From contig OX365950.1 of the NCBI GenBank assembly GCA_947247005.1, positions 49,948,761-50,012,760 of the forward strand: a stretch of DNA of 64,000 nt, written 5' to 3'. This document shows, piece by piece, positions 49,600-60,900 of this stretch. The notes under the pieces were generated by a model, which was not told where the DNA came from, searched no databases, and worked only from the letters and a program-made list of their open reading frames with translations. Origin of the DNA: Spisula solida (taxonomy: Eukaryota > Mollusca > Bivalvia > Venerida > Mactridae). A program made the translations under genes and the position numbers. The first letter of the stretch is position 1, and each line of letters opens with the position of its first letter.

Positions 49600-50545
49600 T
49601 CACAAGAGTTCTCTAGTCATCTGAACTAAAAATGACAGTTATGCTCTGGACAAAAACATGTCCTGATAAAATCAATCAAAGGGGAATCATTCCAAAAACT
49701 ACACTAGGTAGAGTTATGATTCTTGCGAACTGCATTTCATGTCACAGCAAGAAACATGCATATCAATTTAGGAGTCATTCATACTTATAGCACAGGCCTA
49801 AGAAATTATATCACAAAATACCGAGTTTTGAAATTCTATATATATAGTAATGACGGGAAGATGGGGAATTTCAAAACTCGGTATTTTGTGATATAATTTC
49901 TTAGGCCTGTGCTTATAGTGACAAAGTTATGCTCCGGACTATAAAAGCTCTAATAAAATTAATCAAAGGAAAATAATTTAAAAAAGATGCAAGATAGGGT
50001 AATGGTTCTTGCGCACTGCACTTTGGCTTATTGCAAGAATCATCCATACCAAATTTTAAGTCATTTGAAATTTAGGTGACAAAGTTATGCTCCGGACAAG
50101 AAATGCTCTAATAAAATCAATCAAAGGGAAATAATAAAAAAAACGATCCCAGGTAGAGTTATGGTTTTTGCGCACAGCACTTCGGCATATTGCAAGAAAC
50201 ATTCACAACAAATCTTGAGTCATATGAACTTATGTTTAGTTGGGCATTGTGTTTTGTCTGTTTTTAATGTTTTCTGTGCTCGGCTGGTTAAGTTGAGTGC
50301 TGCCTTCCCTGTCTGACTTAATATAATCTTTTTTTTATGGTGACAAAGTTATGCTCCGGGCAAGAAATGCTCTCATAAAATCAATCAAAGGGAAATAATT
50401 CAAAAAACGATGCAAGGTACAGTTATGGTTCTTGTGCACTGCACTTCGGCTTATTGTAAGAAACATGCATACCAAATCTTGAGTCGCTTGAACTTAAGGT
50501 GACAAAGTTATGCTCCGTACAAGCAAAGTCGGACGCCACCGCCGC
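49600..50545 (+). repeat. ~160-bp tandem repeat block with two insertions
   Basis: Five units marked by tgacaaagttatgctccgg (about 49633, 49918, 50076, 50339, 50499). Spacing is 158-160 where uninterrupted. It is 285 where the hairpin at 49789 lies and 263 where a ~103-bp insert (50230-50337) lies. The block ends with the GC-rich ggacgccaccgccgccgacg. Confidence 0.85.
49789..49913. repeat. Perfect hairpin, 47-bp arms
   Basis: Left arm 49789-49835 begins agcacaggcctaagaaatta. Right arm 49867-49913 is its exact reverse complement by eye. The 31-base loop starts ctatatatatag. It interrupts one unit of the surrounding tandem repeat. Confidence 0.93.
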
Positions 50546-50813
50546 CGACGACAAAAGTAATCCCTATATGTCGCCATTTCACAAGTCGTGCATGCATCAA
50601 TTCTTCGTCCTCGAACTCTCGTCTGTCTACGCAGCCACCGGTAATCGTCTGCAATCGAGCTTCTGCTCGCGATTTGAAGCCTTCTGGGTAAAATGGACGA
50701 TCTAAAAACCGTACCCCGGGGACCCCCGTTATTCAGCCCTTAAACCCGGAATTCGTTGGTTTCGCTATTTTATTTACAGTTGTACTTATCCAACAAACTG
50801 TCCATGTTTTTGT

Positions 50814-51783
50814 CACAGGTAACTGTATCATTAATAAACAGTACCTAAAAAAATTTTTTTTGTTAAATTTATAATTCTTATACAAGGTATATTTCCCGGA
50901 GAAGTGATCGTACAGTCACTGGGTGTATTTTTTTTTTTCATAATTTAAAGCATTTACGGCATTAATCATCTATTTAAAGCTGTGGGTGATCAAAAACATC
51001 TTTGTGAATCGAAAGCATTCGAAAACATGCTTAAATTTACCTTCGTACGATATAATTCATTGTTTAAACTTTGATTTTATTTTTCGAGGGCGATAAACGC
51101 TGTAGGAACGGCTGTAGTGGTTTTTAGTGTGTCTGACGGGTATTTCGAACGTATTTTATAACGGTCGTTTTCATTGGCGTAGTATACATCGTTTGTACGC
51201 TGGTAACCAAGTCCTGGGAAACCCCAATGAAATCAACCAATGAAAATCGTTGTTACAAAAAGGAAATCACGCGCATCATTCGGAACGTTCGCACAAACAT
51301 GGAGTCATTTTGACATTTAAATATGCAAACGATTCGTTTTTCGGCCTACACGTATACATTCACTGAAGTGAACATGTGTCAACCAGGTAAATCTGTTCCA
51401 ACTTTTTCGTTCTTTAATTTTACCGCATTATTATGTTTCTACACAACGGTAAATTCGACATATGGTGGTGATTTCCTCAATATTTCCGTTTTTTTTGTTT
51501 TTATTGAGTCCACCCTAGTGATCGGGTGGATACCGTATTACGTATTTATGGCATAACTGTTTAACTACTTGACCAATTTCGATGGGATTTCGCATGAAAG
51601 TAGTTATAGTCATGTTTTTTACGAATATAATTACTTTATGAAGATATCGAAAGCCAATTCTTGTTTTTGATACCTGGTCAATTCATGGAAATACACCTTG
51701 TATAAGAATTCTAAATTTAACAAAAAAAAAAATTTTTAAATTTTTTTTTAGGTACTGTTTATTAATGATACAGTTACCTGTGG
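50814..51783. mobile_element. ~970-bp non-autonomous TIR element
   Basis: Terminal inverted repeats of at least 80 bp: cacaggtaactgtatcatta at the left, with the inverse of taatgatacagttacctgtg at the right; ataattcttatacaaggt pairs with accttgtataagaatt. A short ORF inside (51323-51556) has no recognisable domain. A 20-bp fragment of the same end is at 37715. Confidence 0.85.
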
Positions 51784-52147
51784 TTTTTGTTGCAAAGAAA
51801 TAAAAAAGTACTTAAATAGTGCAATACATGTATTTCACACAGTTCAACTACATAACTTACAAAAGGACTTCGAGGAGATACAAAAAATGTAGATTCCGAG
51901 GAAATACTGATCACTATATATTGTACGTCCGTGTTGAATCACCATGTCTATGTAACTTGCATTAATTAATGGCATCGTCTGATTACATTTGGGTAATTAT
52001 CATTTGCACAAAATAACAACAATAACATGTCAATGCACTTCAGAACAAATTATAACAATAACACACATAAAATTAAATATGCAAAAATAAGCAAAATGTT
52101 CGTGAAAATATATAATCAGTCTTTGAATTGAATACTATCAGTCCATT

Positions 52148-53205
52148 TTAACCAAGGAAATCAAACTTGGCTTTTGTCTTTTTCCCAGTTTTAGTTTCGG
52201 TGGCTGTGACATGAAGTTCTGTGTCACTAAAGGTCATTTGTACAGTTGCTGAACGCTCTAATCCAGACCCCTCCAAGTCGATATTGAGTTTACCAAGCAG
52301 TTTACATTCTTTGTCGCTGGTGTACGTTGGGTCTTTTTCTGTTGAAATATACACCTGGAACATAATGGCGTCTTGGTCATCTAGTGTTGGGTTGTAAGCT
52401 TTGGTAACTTGGCTCTCCCCGACTACAACCGGCTGACCTATTTCCACATGTTTGCTGAACATACCGGTGCAAAAGACTTTACCATCGCTGGCAGTAATTT
52501 TCTTCGATTCGGGATGCTTCCCTTGTTCAAATGGGAAAGATGTGCCTACCCCGTATGTAAACCGGCATCTTCTCTCCTCGATTACCGTCGGATCGTGGCC
52601 AAATATCACGGCGCCTTTCAGGACGGCAAGTCCGGGGTCAGCCGGTATGATGACCTTCTTTTTAGGGAAGTTTTCTTTAATCAACGATTGCAACATTGGC
52701 GACTCTGAAAATCCGCCAACCATCAGGATTGTCGAAACATCTTTGACAAGATCTTTTTCGAAAAGCGATTTCAGATGTCTGGTGACGTTTTCGCAGGACT
52801 CTTTAAACAGGCCCTTTGCTACGCTAGCTTCTATCCTTAGCTTGTCAGTTACCCATGTTACACGTCCACGGTACTCGGGGTTTTTCTGGATGTTTGCCTC
52901 GATCTTTTCCTTGGTTGATGTGTTGAACAGAGCAATCGGGACCTTGATAGTGATTTTGTCTGTATCTGTCATGTCTGCCTTAAAGTTGCGTTTCTTAACT
53001 TCAAATTCGCGGAATAAGCTAATGTAGTCTTCCATCGAATCTTCTTGGAAACCATCCACTTGCTGGTTTCCAATAATATCGGAAAGCATGTCTCGGAAAG
53101 CCTTGTCGATGTAAGTGCCACCCCAGTTTCCACCATTGGCAGCGTACAGTTCTTTTATCGAATTGTTGGCTTGTACCTCGTGCACTGTGATGTCCACCGT
53201 GCCAC
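52148..53205 (-). CDS. HSPA12-like: HSPA12-like gene A exon 5 (terminal)
   Basis: 1058 nt including TAA at 52148-52150, acceptor ttttgttgctag. It completes GGGTVDITV and contains NGGNWGGTYIDKAF, the adenosine-binding ILMVGGFS, the conserved IIPADPGLAVLKGAVIFGHD and a beta-rich C-terminal part ending AKFDFLG. Confidence 0.93.
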
Positions 53206-56200
53206 CTAGCAACAAAAGAATATGTTTAACTATAATGCTTCATTGTGAATGTCAGTGTTTCCAATAAAAGTCAAGCATCCTTTTGGGTGCTGAACATGTT
53301 CGTCCAAAACTCAAGAAGTTCCAATACGAAATTGATGAACTGTACATATACTCCATGATACGCAAACATAAAACGCTTTCTAAATGACCTAATCATATGT
53401 TATTGTGTATTTAATTTCCAGTTATCGTTGGCGACATTACATACCAATATTCCTACATTTAGATCAGATTTCACGGATGTGGACATCAATCCGTTGACTG
53501 CCTTTATGTGTCTTATATACAGATATTTATTTGGTAACAACTGGTTATATTGTTGCAACATTGTTGCCCAAGAGAATGTCCTTCTGGAGAGAATCCTCAT
53601 ACAGCGTGTAATTTATTTGGTAACAACTGGTAATGTTGTTGTAACATTGTTGCCCAAGAGAATGTCCTTCTGGAGAGAATCCTCATACAGCGTGTAATTT
53701 ATTTGGTAACAACTGGTAATGTTGTTATAACATTGGTGCCCAAGAGAATGTCTTTCTTGGTAACAACTGGTAATGTTGTTGTAACATTGTTGCCCAAGAG
53801 AATGTCTTTCTGGAGACACACAGTTCAACCAGGAAACTAAAGGGACAATAATGTAGCCTCACTTACCACCGGCGTCAAACACCAAGTATTTGGACTTGGG
53901 TGCGAAGGGAACGAACCCACTACCACAACCTTTGATGGTGCTCATCGGTAAATGACGACAGCAAAGACTGGCGGCCTCTGGTTCCAATGCCAACAGTAAA
54001 TGTTGCTCCGGAATCCCAGCCTTAATCAAACAAACAATGATAGATAGTGGTTAAAATAGAATTTAAGTTTATAATACTAAATTGTAGAATCTAACGCGTT
54101 GTTATCTTTATGAAAAGAACAACCATTGATGAATATGTAAGCTGTGCTTGTGCTGTTGACAAATTCACAAAAAGATAATTACATTGTACTAATCAAACAG
54201 AGAAGGGAGAACGCAACAGAAACAGCAGGATATGAAAGGAACGGATAGGAACACGGTGTAAATTGCTAGCTCTGCATAAACAAGGTCACTTAGAAAATGA
54301 CGAATACTAATATTTGGTTACTTTTTATTGATTTTTAGGTTAGAGAAATACAATGAATCGTTTTTGGTGGGTTTAGAACTAGCACCATTTTTAGCTCACC
54401 TGTGACAGAGTGAGCTTTTGTGATCACTCTTCGTCCGTCGTCCGTCCGTCCACAATTACTTGTGTAGACACTAATGGTCACAGTTTTAGCTTAACCATTA
54501 TGAAACTTGGTCACAATGATCATCTCAACAAAATCTAGGTCAAGTTCGATATTGGGTCATCCGGGGTCAAAAACTAGGTCACAAGGTCAAATCATAGAAA
54601 AACCTTGTGTAGTCACTAGAGGTCACAATTTTGGCCTAATCTTGATGAAACTTGGTCAAAATGATCTTCTCAACAAAATCTAGGTCAAGTTTGATATTGG
54701 ATCATCCGGGGTCAAAAACTAGGTCACAAGGTCAAATCATAGAAAAACCTTGTGTAGTCACTAGAGGTCACAATTTTGGCCTAATCTTTATGAAACTTGG
54801 TCACAATGATCATCTCAACAGAATCTAGGTCAAGTTCGATATTGGGTCATCCGGGGTCAAAAACTAGGTCACAAAGTCAAATCATAGGACAACCTTGTGT
54901 AGTCACTAGAGGTCACAATTTTGGCCTAATCTTGATGAAACTTGGTCACACTGATCTTCTTAACAAAATTTAGGTCAAGTTTGATATTGGGTCATCCGGG
55001 GTCAAAAACTAGGTCACAAGGTCAAATCATTGAAAAACCTTGTGTAGTCACTTGAGGTCACAATTTTGGCTTAATCTTTATGAAACTTTGTCACAATGAT
55101 CTTCTCAACAAAATCTAGGTCAAGTACGATATTGGGTCATCCGGGGTCAAAAACTAGGTCACAAGGTCAAATCATAGAAAAACTTGTGTAGTCACTAGAG
55201 GTCACAATTTCAACTTAATCTTTATGAAACTTGGTCACAATGATCTTCTCAACAAAATCTAGGTCAAGTTCGATATTGGGTCATTCAGGATCAACAATAA
55301 GATCACAAGGTGAAATCATAGAAAAACCTTGTGTAGTCACTAGAGGTCACAATTTTGGCCTAATCTTTATGAAACTTGGTCAGAATGATCATTTCAACAA
55401 AATCTAAGTCAAGTTTGATATTGGGTCATCCGGGGTCAACTAGGTCACAAGGTCAAATCACTTCTATATGTCATTGGGTCTAATTGTGATGCAAATTATA
55501 AAGCGTAAGGCAATATGAAAACCTTGTACATGCAATAGAGGCTACCATAAGGGGTGCAAGAACTACTAGGACAGGTGAACGACCTATGGCCCTTTGGGCC
55601 CTCTTGTCTAGTAATTTATGTTGAAATGCGAAACTAGGGATTGGTAAGGGACGCAGCACTCAGAAACAGCATTACACGAAAGACACACAAAATAACAAAA
55701 GGGAAAGCACAGATAACAATTGCAAAAAGATAATATCAAAGGGCTACTACAAATACGAAATGAACAAGAAAAGGGAATATAAACAGTTATGTATATTAAA
55801 AGGCAACTACAAAAATGAACAAGAAAAAGGAAGATGAACAGCTATGTATATCAAAGGACAACTACAAAAAGGAAAAAGAAAAAGGACGATGAACTGCAAC
55901 AAGAACACAACCACTTACTCCGACAGTCTGCCGCTTAAGTCAGAACAACACAACCTGATTAAGAGCCAAGCACACATCACATTGACAGCCACACAACACA
56001 ACCACAGCTCGCAGAAAACAATCTATAGAACAGTATACATGGATTTTTGGAAAACTAAGACTTTAGTGTATACCTTTTCGGCGGCTTCTCGCATAAACTG
56101 TTTGGACGTGTCATTCCAGATAGCAGGAATAGTTAAAACCCATCTTATGTCTTTTTCTGAAATTTTCGTCACTTGTTTCCGACAGTGTGCCAGTAGGTTA

Positions 56201-57710
56201 TCGCGCAGGTATTTGATACATGCTGAAAAAACGTCCAGAGCTGGCATCTTCTTCATCATCTCGTCGTCCACCATAAACTTTCTCTTTAATCGCTAAAATA
56301 ATGAAATTAGGGACATGTGTAGCTGTGGGAAACCGGAAGTTGTTATGTTTATTGTGTATGTGACTTGTACATGCATGTAGACTCTTCATATATTTAAACA
56401 ATAACAACTCTCATGCACGTCAAAATTGAAATCATACATATTATTCGAAATCGAAATTATTATTTTTTTACCCGATGGATGCGTTCCATGCCAATGGTAG
56501 GTTGTTTAAAAATACGTAAGTAACACTCATTGTTTAAGTTGAAGCAATATATGCTAAACACTATAAACAAAACAAGTTGTACTGCCCTAAGTATTTCAAT
56601 AAAAATACGTAAATAAAGGTTCTACGATTATTTAATCATTGAATACATTTTAACATAATCTTACTGTTTGATCAAACAATCTCATTTTGAACCTTCGGAA
56701 GAAATAGTAGGATTTGTGTTCTGGTGGCCTCTTAAGGGCTAGCTCCGCGTACTGATCCTCCGCCTCAAAACCAAAAGATTTCAGTTTTTTGTCCTTGGTG
56801 AAAAGAGCGCATGTCGTAGTTTTCTGTGACATCAACGCATCTCCTTGCCAAACGTTAGCAACTACCTATAAGTGGGAATAGTTCATAGTACGTATGTATT
56901 TTAAGCCGTTATATAGGGAGAGATCAACTCCATATATTGTATTCAAAGTGCCCACCGGTAATCTATTGAATGAAAGAACAATAAAAAACTACCATTCACC
57001 AATAGCTAGCTGGTGTAGCTGGTGTTTGTATATGAATACCTATGTATACAAACATGATCTCTCCTATTCATGGGTTTTGTGAGAGTTTTATTATTTAGAT
57101 GTATTTTGCTTGATACTAGTAAACGTACATATTATGTCATGTACTGTAAATTTAAAAGAAAAATTGACCCCTTCTACGAAACACAAAGTGATTTACATAT
57201 TCAATGGTTTCTGTACAACGCTGACAAAATGGGTACTTTCCATTAATACGTTTAGAAATGACTGCTTGGTCTGTTCCTTAGAATCCTTACCGCTTCGGAT
57301 TTGTGATAAGCGTCCTTGGACCCTATTTACAAACAAGATAAAAGTTTCATAAATTCTGAACCTAAGTCATTCTTTCAATCTCAGTGTCTTATATTGTGAA
57401 TGAAGCCCCTTTATTCTATGAATGAAGTCCCTTATTCTCTGAATGAGTCCCTTATTCTATGAATGACCGAGCTGTACTGATTATAGTTGGAAGGGATCAA
57501 TAATGACTTTATAAGTACATAATATATGCATATTAGAACAGGATTTGTACAATCATATAATATGTTGTAATATACATGTATGCTGTTCACCTTCAATGGA
57601 TCCTGCAGGAAGTCATTGCGCATTGAGAATGCATATCCAGAATATGCTGTACCAAAGTCAATGGCTGCCACCATTATATACGCATTGCTGTCTTTGTTTG
57701 ATTTCGTCAT
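52148..57710 (-). CDS. HSPA12-like: HSPA12-like HSP70-family protein, complete, five exons (gene-level entry)
   Basis: The coding exons are 57591-57710, 56665-56865, 56074-56292, 53867-54020 and 52148-53205, joined in frame to 583 residues, about the family's length. HSPA12 proteins are divergent cytosolic HSP70 relatives with an actin-type ATPase domain. Seen: phosphate-1 motif AAIDFGTAYSGYAFS (residues ~15-29), the HSPA12 signature FGFEAEDQYAELA and YYFFRRFKM (exon 2), RWVLTIPAIWND and QFMREAAEKAG, phosphate-2 motif DAGGGTVD (229-236, split by an intron), NGGNWGGTYIDKAF (~256-269) and adenosine motif ILMVGGFSESPM (391-402). No signal peptide or C-terminal EEVD. A paralogue lies at 62958-64000 in the same orientation. 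Bivalves carry large HSPA12 expansions linked with stress and immunity; a role for this copy is inference. Confidence 0.93.
53206..53866 (-). other. Gene A intron 4 with minisatellite
   Basis: Four units of tggtaacaactggtaatgtt plus gttgcccaagagaatg at 53530, 53618, 53703 and 53758. Spacing is about 86 bp, then 55 bp where 'agagaatcctcatacagcgt' is lost. No exon. Confidence 0.85.
53867..54020 (-). CDS. HSPA12-like: HSPA12-like gene A exon 4
   Basis: 154 nt, acceptor tttgattaag, donor GTAAGT. It encodes AGIPEQHLLLALEPEAASLC and ends KYLVFDAGG, with the Gly-rich phosphate-2 loop split across the intron after the first base of a Gly codon. Confidence 0.9.
54021..56073 (-). other. Gene A intron 3 (2 kb)
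   Basis: Mostly the dispersed repeat at 54390-55612. 55740-55900 has three short imperfect repeats of 'caaagggctactacaaa'-like sequence. No exon. Confidence 0.7.
54390..55612 (+). repeat. Dispersed repeat with ~7 internal 145-bp modules
   Basis: It begins tagctcacctgtgacagagt, then cgtccgtcgtccgtccgtcc, then about seven modules of 144-146 bp (cttgtgtagtcactagaggt ... gggtcatccggggtcaaaaa), ending caggtgaacgacctatggcc. The ends agctcacctg and caggtga are inverted. Each module has several ggtca motifs. Confidence 0.9.
56074..56292 (-). CDS. HSPA12-like: HSPA12-like gene A exon 3
   Basis: 73 residues, phase 0/0, acceptor cattattttag, donor GTATAC. It encodes the helix MPALDVFSACIKYLRDNLL and RWVLTIPAIWND, the connecting element of the ATPase fold. 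Confidence 0.9.
56293..56664 (-). other. Gene A intron 2
   Basis: AT-rich intron; nothing recognised in it. Confidence 0.6.
56665..56865 (-). CDS. HSPA12-like: HSPA12-like gene A exon 2
   Basis: 67 residues, phase 0/0, acceptor cccacttatag, donor GTAAGA. It encodes QKTTTCALFTKDKKLKSFGF and EAEDQYAELALK, then YYFFRRFKMRLFDQT, diagnostic of HSPA12 rather than canonical HSP70. Confidence 0.9.
56917..57075. repeat. MITE-like fold-back, copy 2
   Basis: Within gene A intron 1. Ends atagggagagatca and tgatctctcctat are inverted; the interior matches 13061-13210. Confidence 0.75.
57591..57710 (-). CDS. HSPA12-like: HSPA12-like gene A exon 1
   Basis: 40 residues from the ATG at 57708-57710 to donor GTGAAC. 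It carries the phosphate-1 loop of the ATPase (VAAIDFGTAYSGYAFS). A second in-frame ATG lies 12 codons on, just before VAAIDFG; the first is chosen because it matches the N-terminal length usual in the family. A possible non-coding 5' exon was not identified. Confidence 0.85.
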
Positions 57711-57813
57711 GCTCGAACCTGGTATGATTCTTGCGCAGCAAAACCATCGAATTATATATACACAAGTCTGTATCTGTAAGCTAAAATAAAGGCATTATTT
57801 CATATGCAGCCAT

Positions 57814-57998
57814 ATCTCGATACAACGACGCGCTTTATCTCGATACAACGACGCGCTTTATCTCGATACAACGACGCGCTTTATCTCGATACAACGACGC
57901 GCTTTTTCTCGATACAACGACGCGCTTTATCTCGATACAACGACGCGCTTTATCTCGATACAACGACGCGCTTTATCTCGATACAACGACGCGCTTTG
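57814..57998 (+). repeat. 23-bp x 8 tandem repeat upstream of gene A
   Basis: Eight near-perfect copies of tctcgatacaacgacgcgct followed by tta, with one copy ttt. It lies about 105-290 bp upstream of the gene A ATG (gene A is on the minus strand), where a promoter would be expected. It is markedly richer in CpG than its surroundings. Confidence 0.95.
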
Positions 57999-60900
57999 TT
58001 CTCAAGCAAAATGTCGTTATAATGAATATGTCAATATACTGAATCAAAGAAACATTTATACCCATAAAATGAAGTCAGTGTATGGATTTGCCGAAATGTC
58101 TGATGTCGTTTTAACAAGATATTTGTATATTGTACTCCAATCTTTTGTCTAACCGCTTAAATAATTGGGTGGATGATGGATCAGGCTACATTTCGTCCTC
58201 GGGGAGGATGTTCCATTCACCACTGACCCGGTCGGTCCGTCTACGATGTACAACAGCGATATTTTAAACTAACTTTGAACCCAACTTCATGCATTTAAAC
58301 TACGCCAAATGTTTTCGTCAGTATTAACAACTGATAATGTTACAAATAAAATCAATCACAACCCTTGTATTTGTATTGACGCGGAAGTTAAATTATCCAC
58401 AAAAGAGTAGCACGAACATTGTTAGCTCATTGGACGAAACTAAGTATTCATCTTTATATAATTTATATGTATTGTTCTAGCTGTTTGTCATCGTTATTTG
58501 GACGGTCATAGGGATGTCCTATATTTTAAAATGCAATATGTAATCTAGTGCTATAAATTTTAAACCCATTTTCTGAATTTGTTGAACACTTGAACACTTG
58601 AAGTTGATCATTGAGGGGATACACCTATCACTCGACAGTTCAAACAGTTTAATAAGTAAGGTGCATGTGATTCAGGACAGCATTCATCTAAAAGATAATA
58701 CGTTATTGATATCTAGGAATCTGGTATCCGTTTCATAGACATATCTTAGCTAAGATCATTTTTTCCATATATCATTGAGAGCATACTAAGTGAACACATA
58801 CATTTTAGTATAGTTAAAATAGTTCTTTATGATCATTCTAGTTCACATAACTTTGTTTGAAGGTACAAGTTATCTTAGTTTGTTCAATAGTCGCATCTTA
58901 GCAAAATATGTCTATGAAACGGATCCCTGGAGAAGTTAAATGCCAAAGCGAGGCTGAACAGTTGAATTGCTTAAACGGGGCACTGGAAAACTGGTAACTT
59001 AACTTGTTTTTTACACTTAACATATGGCGTTAAATATACAACCTGCAATAATTAGTTTAAATGCACTTTGAAATAGAAAGTACAGGGTGATCATTAATAT
59101 ATGGTAACATAAATAAAATGTAACTGTAATAACTTTGTCAGATTATATGATAGAGAAGTGGTTTGACCCTTGTTATGAAGATAATGACCCCAAGTTATTT
59201 TGGATATGAATACTAAATGCATGTGGTATAAAGGTGACGACCATATGTTGTACATTTTCAGTGATTTCAAGAAATTTGGCCACTGTATCATTTCGCCGAA
59301 GACCATACATTTACTTGGCCTCTACACTCACCAATAGAAATAGAAAGTACAATGTAGAAAATATTTTAAACAATTTTTGTTTTACAATCCCATCATCAAA
59401 GACACATATTCATCAATAATAAACAAAACAAACGTCATTTAATTAATTACATGTAGAATCTAATTAATACAAATTCTGATTTAATAAACCCAATCATATT
59501 TACCTGTTTGGTGATCGATTATAAATTGTATTCCGTCACATTGAATACACCCTTCGTTCGCCGAAAGGAACTAAATTAATACATATCTCCTTATATGGTA
59601 AACACCTTCCTGGTTGAGTAACGTAGTCGGAATATTCAACAAGCAAGCCTGTACTTGATAATGAAGACTTCTATGTATACAGAAAACACTTCAAAAATGA
59701 GACCACCATTGGGACCCGTAATTAAAGTTTCTGTCTAATATTGAGTTTGTATAGCGAAACAGTGGACACGAAATTGAATATTGTGCTGTTAACTGAGAAG
59801 CTGAGAATCAGATGGTATTATTGTAAAGGTTTATTTAGATGGTTTTGATGTAAATAAAATACCGAAATATACGCACAGGACAATACGTTTATTTTATAAA
59901 GATGGAAGTGTGCTTGCAATATAATTATGAACTGTAATAATAAACTTGCCTCGGCAGTGGAGAACTAATATAATACGCTATGTAATATGTTATTAACACA
60001 AACTATACATGTATAAGAATATAACAGAATAGAATATAGTTTATTTTCCAAATTCTGGACCCTCTCGGGTATACAATTTTGATATTTACATAAAAGACAA
60101 TCCAAAGTTTAAAAAAAACTAATCAAAGTAAAAGAGAAAACATATAAAGAAACATGTAAATAATACTGATCAGAAAATACAAAACAAAATAAATAATAAA
60201 ACAATAGTGCTTTCATTGACTAGAGCACAAAGTTATTGGAATATCTAGCACATAATTATAAGTATAATATTAAAAATAATTCAAACAAGATCAAATAACA
60301 GCACGGTAGCATGGTATACATATTATAAGACATTATTTTTCAAGTATATTGATCTTCTAAGCATACATTGGTGTATAAATTTTCCTGTCATGTTTATTGT
60401 TTCGACATTTTCGCTGGACATTACATATTGGAACTTCTCTGAATCTGTAAGGTTCTTAAAGGCATTAACAATATGTGATATGTTTGACAGGTATAACAGT
60501 CTTTCTGATTTATAAAGATAACATTTTAAAAGAAAGTGTTCCTCATTTTCAGTCTCATTTAAAGTATAATGTACTGGGAGCAGAATCTGAAGATGGGTAC
60601 CCTAAGTGGGGTCCCGTTTTTACTTTAGTTTGATCTTGCGTCTTTATAAATGTTGTAGGGTACGGTACTTTCGTGTCTACGATTCCACGAAGAAAGTTTT
60701 GCGTCCCGCAACGTGTCGCATTTCAATGGCATTATTTAGCCTTGTAGCCTCACAGTATTTAAGTTGTTTGTTTGAATATGATGTAATTGATTACTACCTT
60801 TATTTTAAAACCACTGTATGATTTCTATAGATATTTTGAAGCAATTAGAATTCTTGATAAAATTCATGCCATATGTTTTCGCGATTCGCTTTTCGTACCA

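Noticed and set aside
51323..51556. 77-codon ORF in the 50814-51783 element
   Set aside because: No transposase-like motif; chance ORF in a non-autonomous element.
52409..53027. Plus-strand ORFs opposite HSPA12-like gene A, with the same at 63056-63837 opposite gene B
   Set aside because: Antisense shadows of the strongly biased coding strand; equally present in both paralogues because the coding sequences are similar.
57814..57998. CRISPR-like appearance of the 23-bp array (also the 31-, 46- and 69-bp arrays)
   Set aside because: Repeats are contiguous with no unique spacers, and the context is eukaryotic; these are minisatellites.
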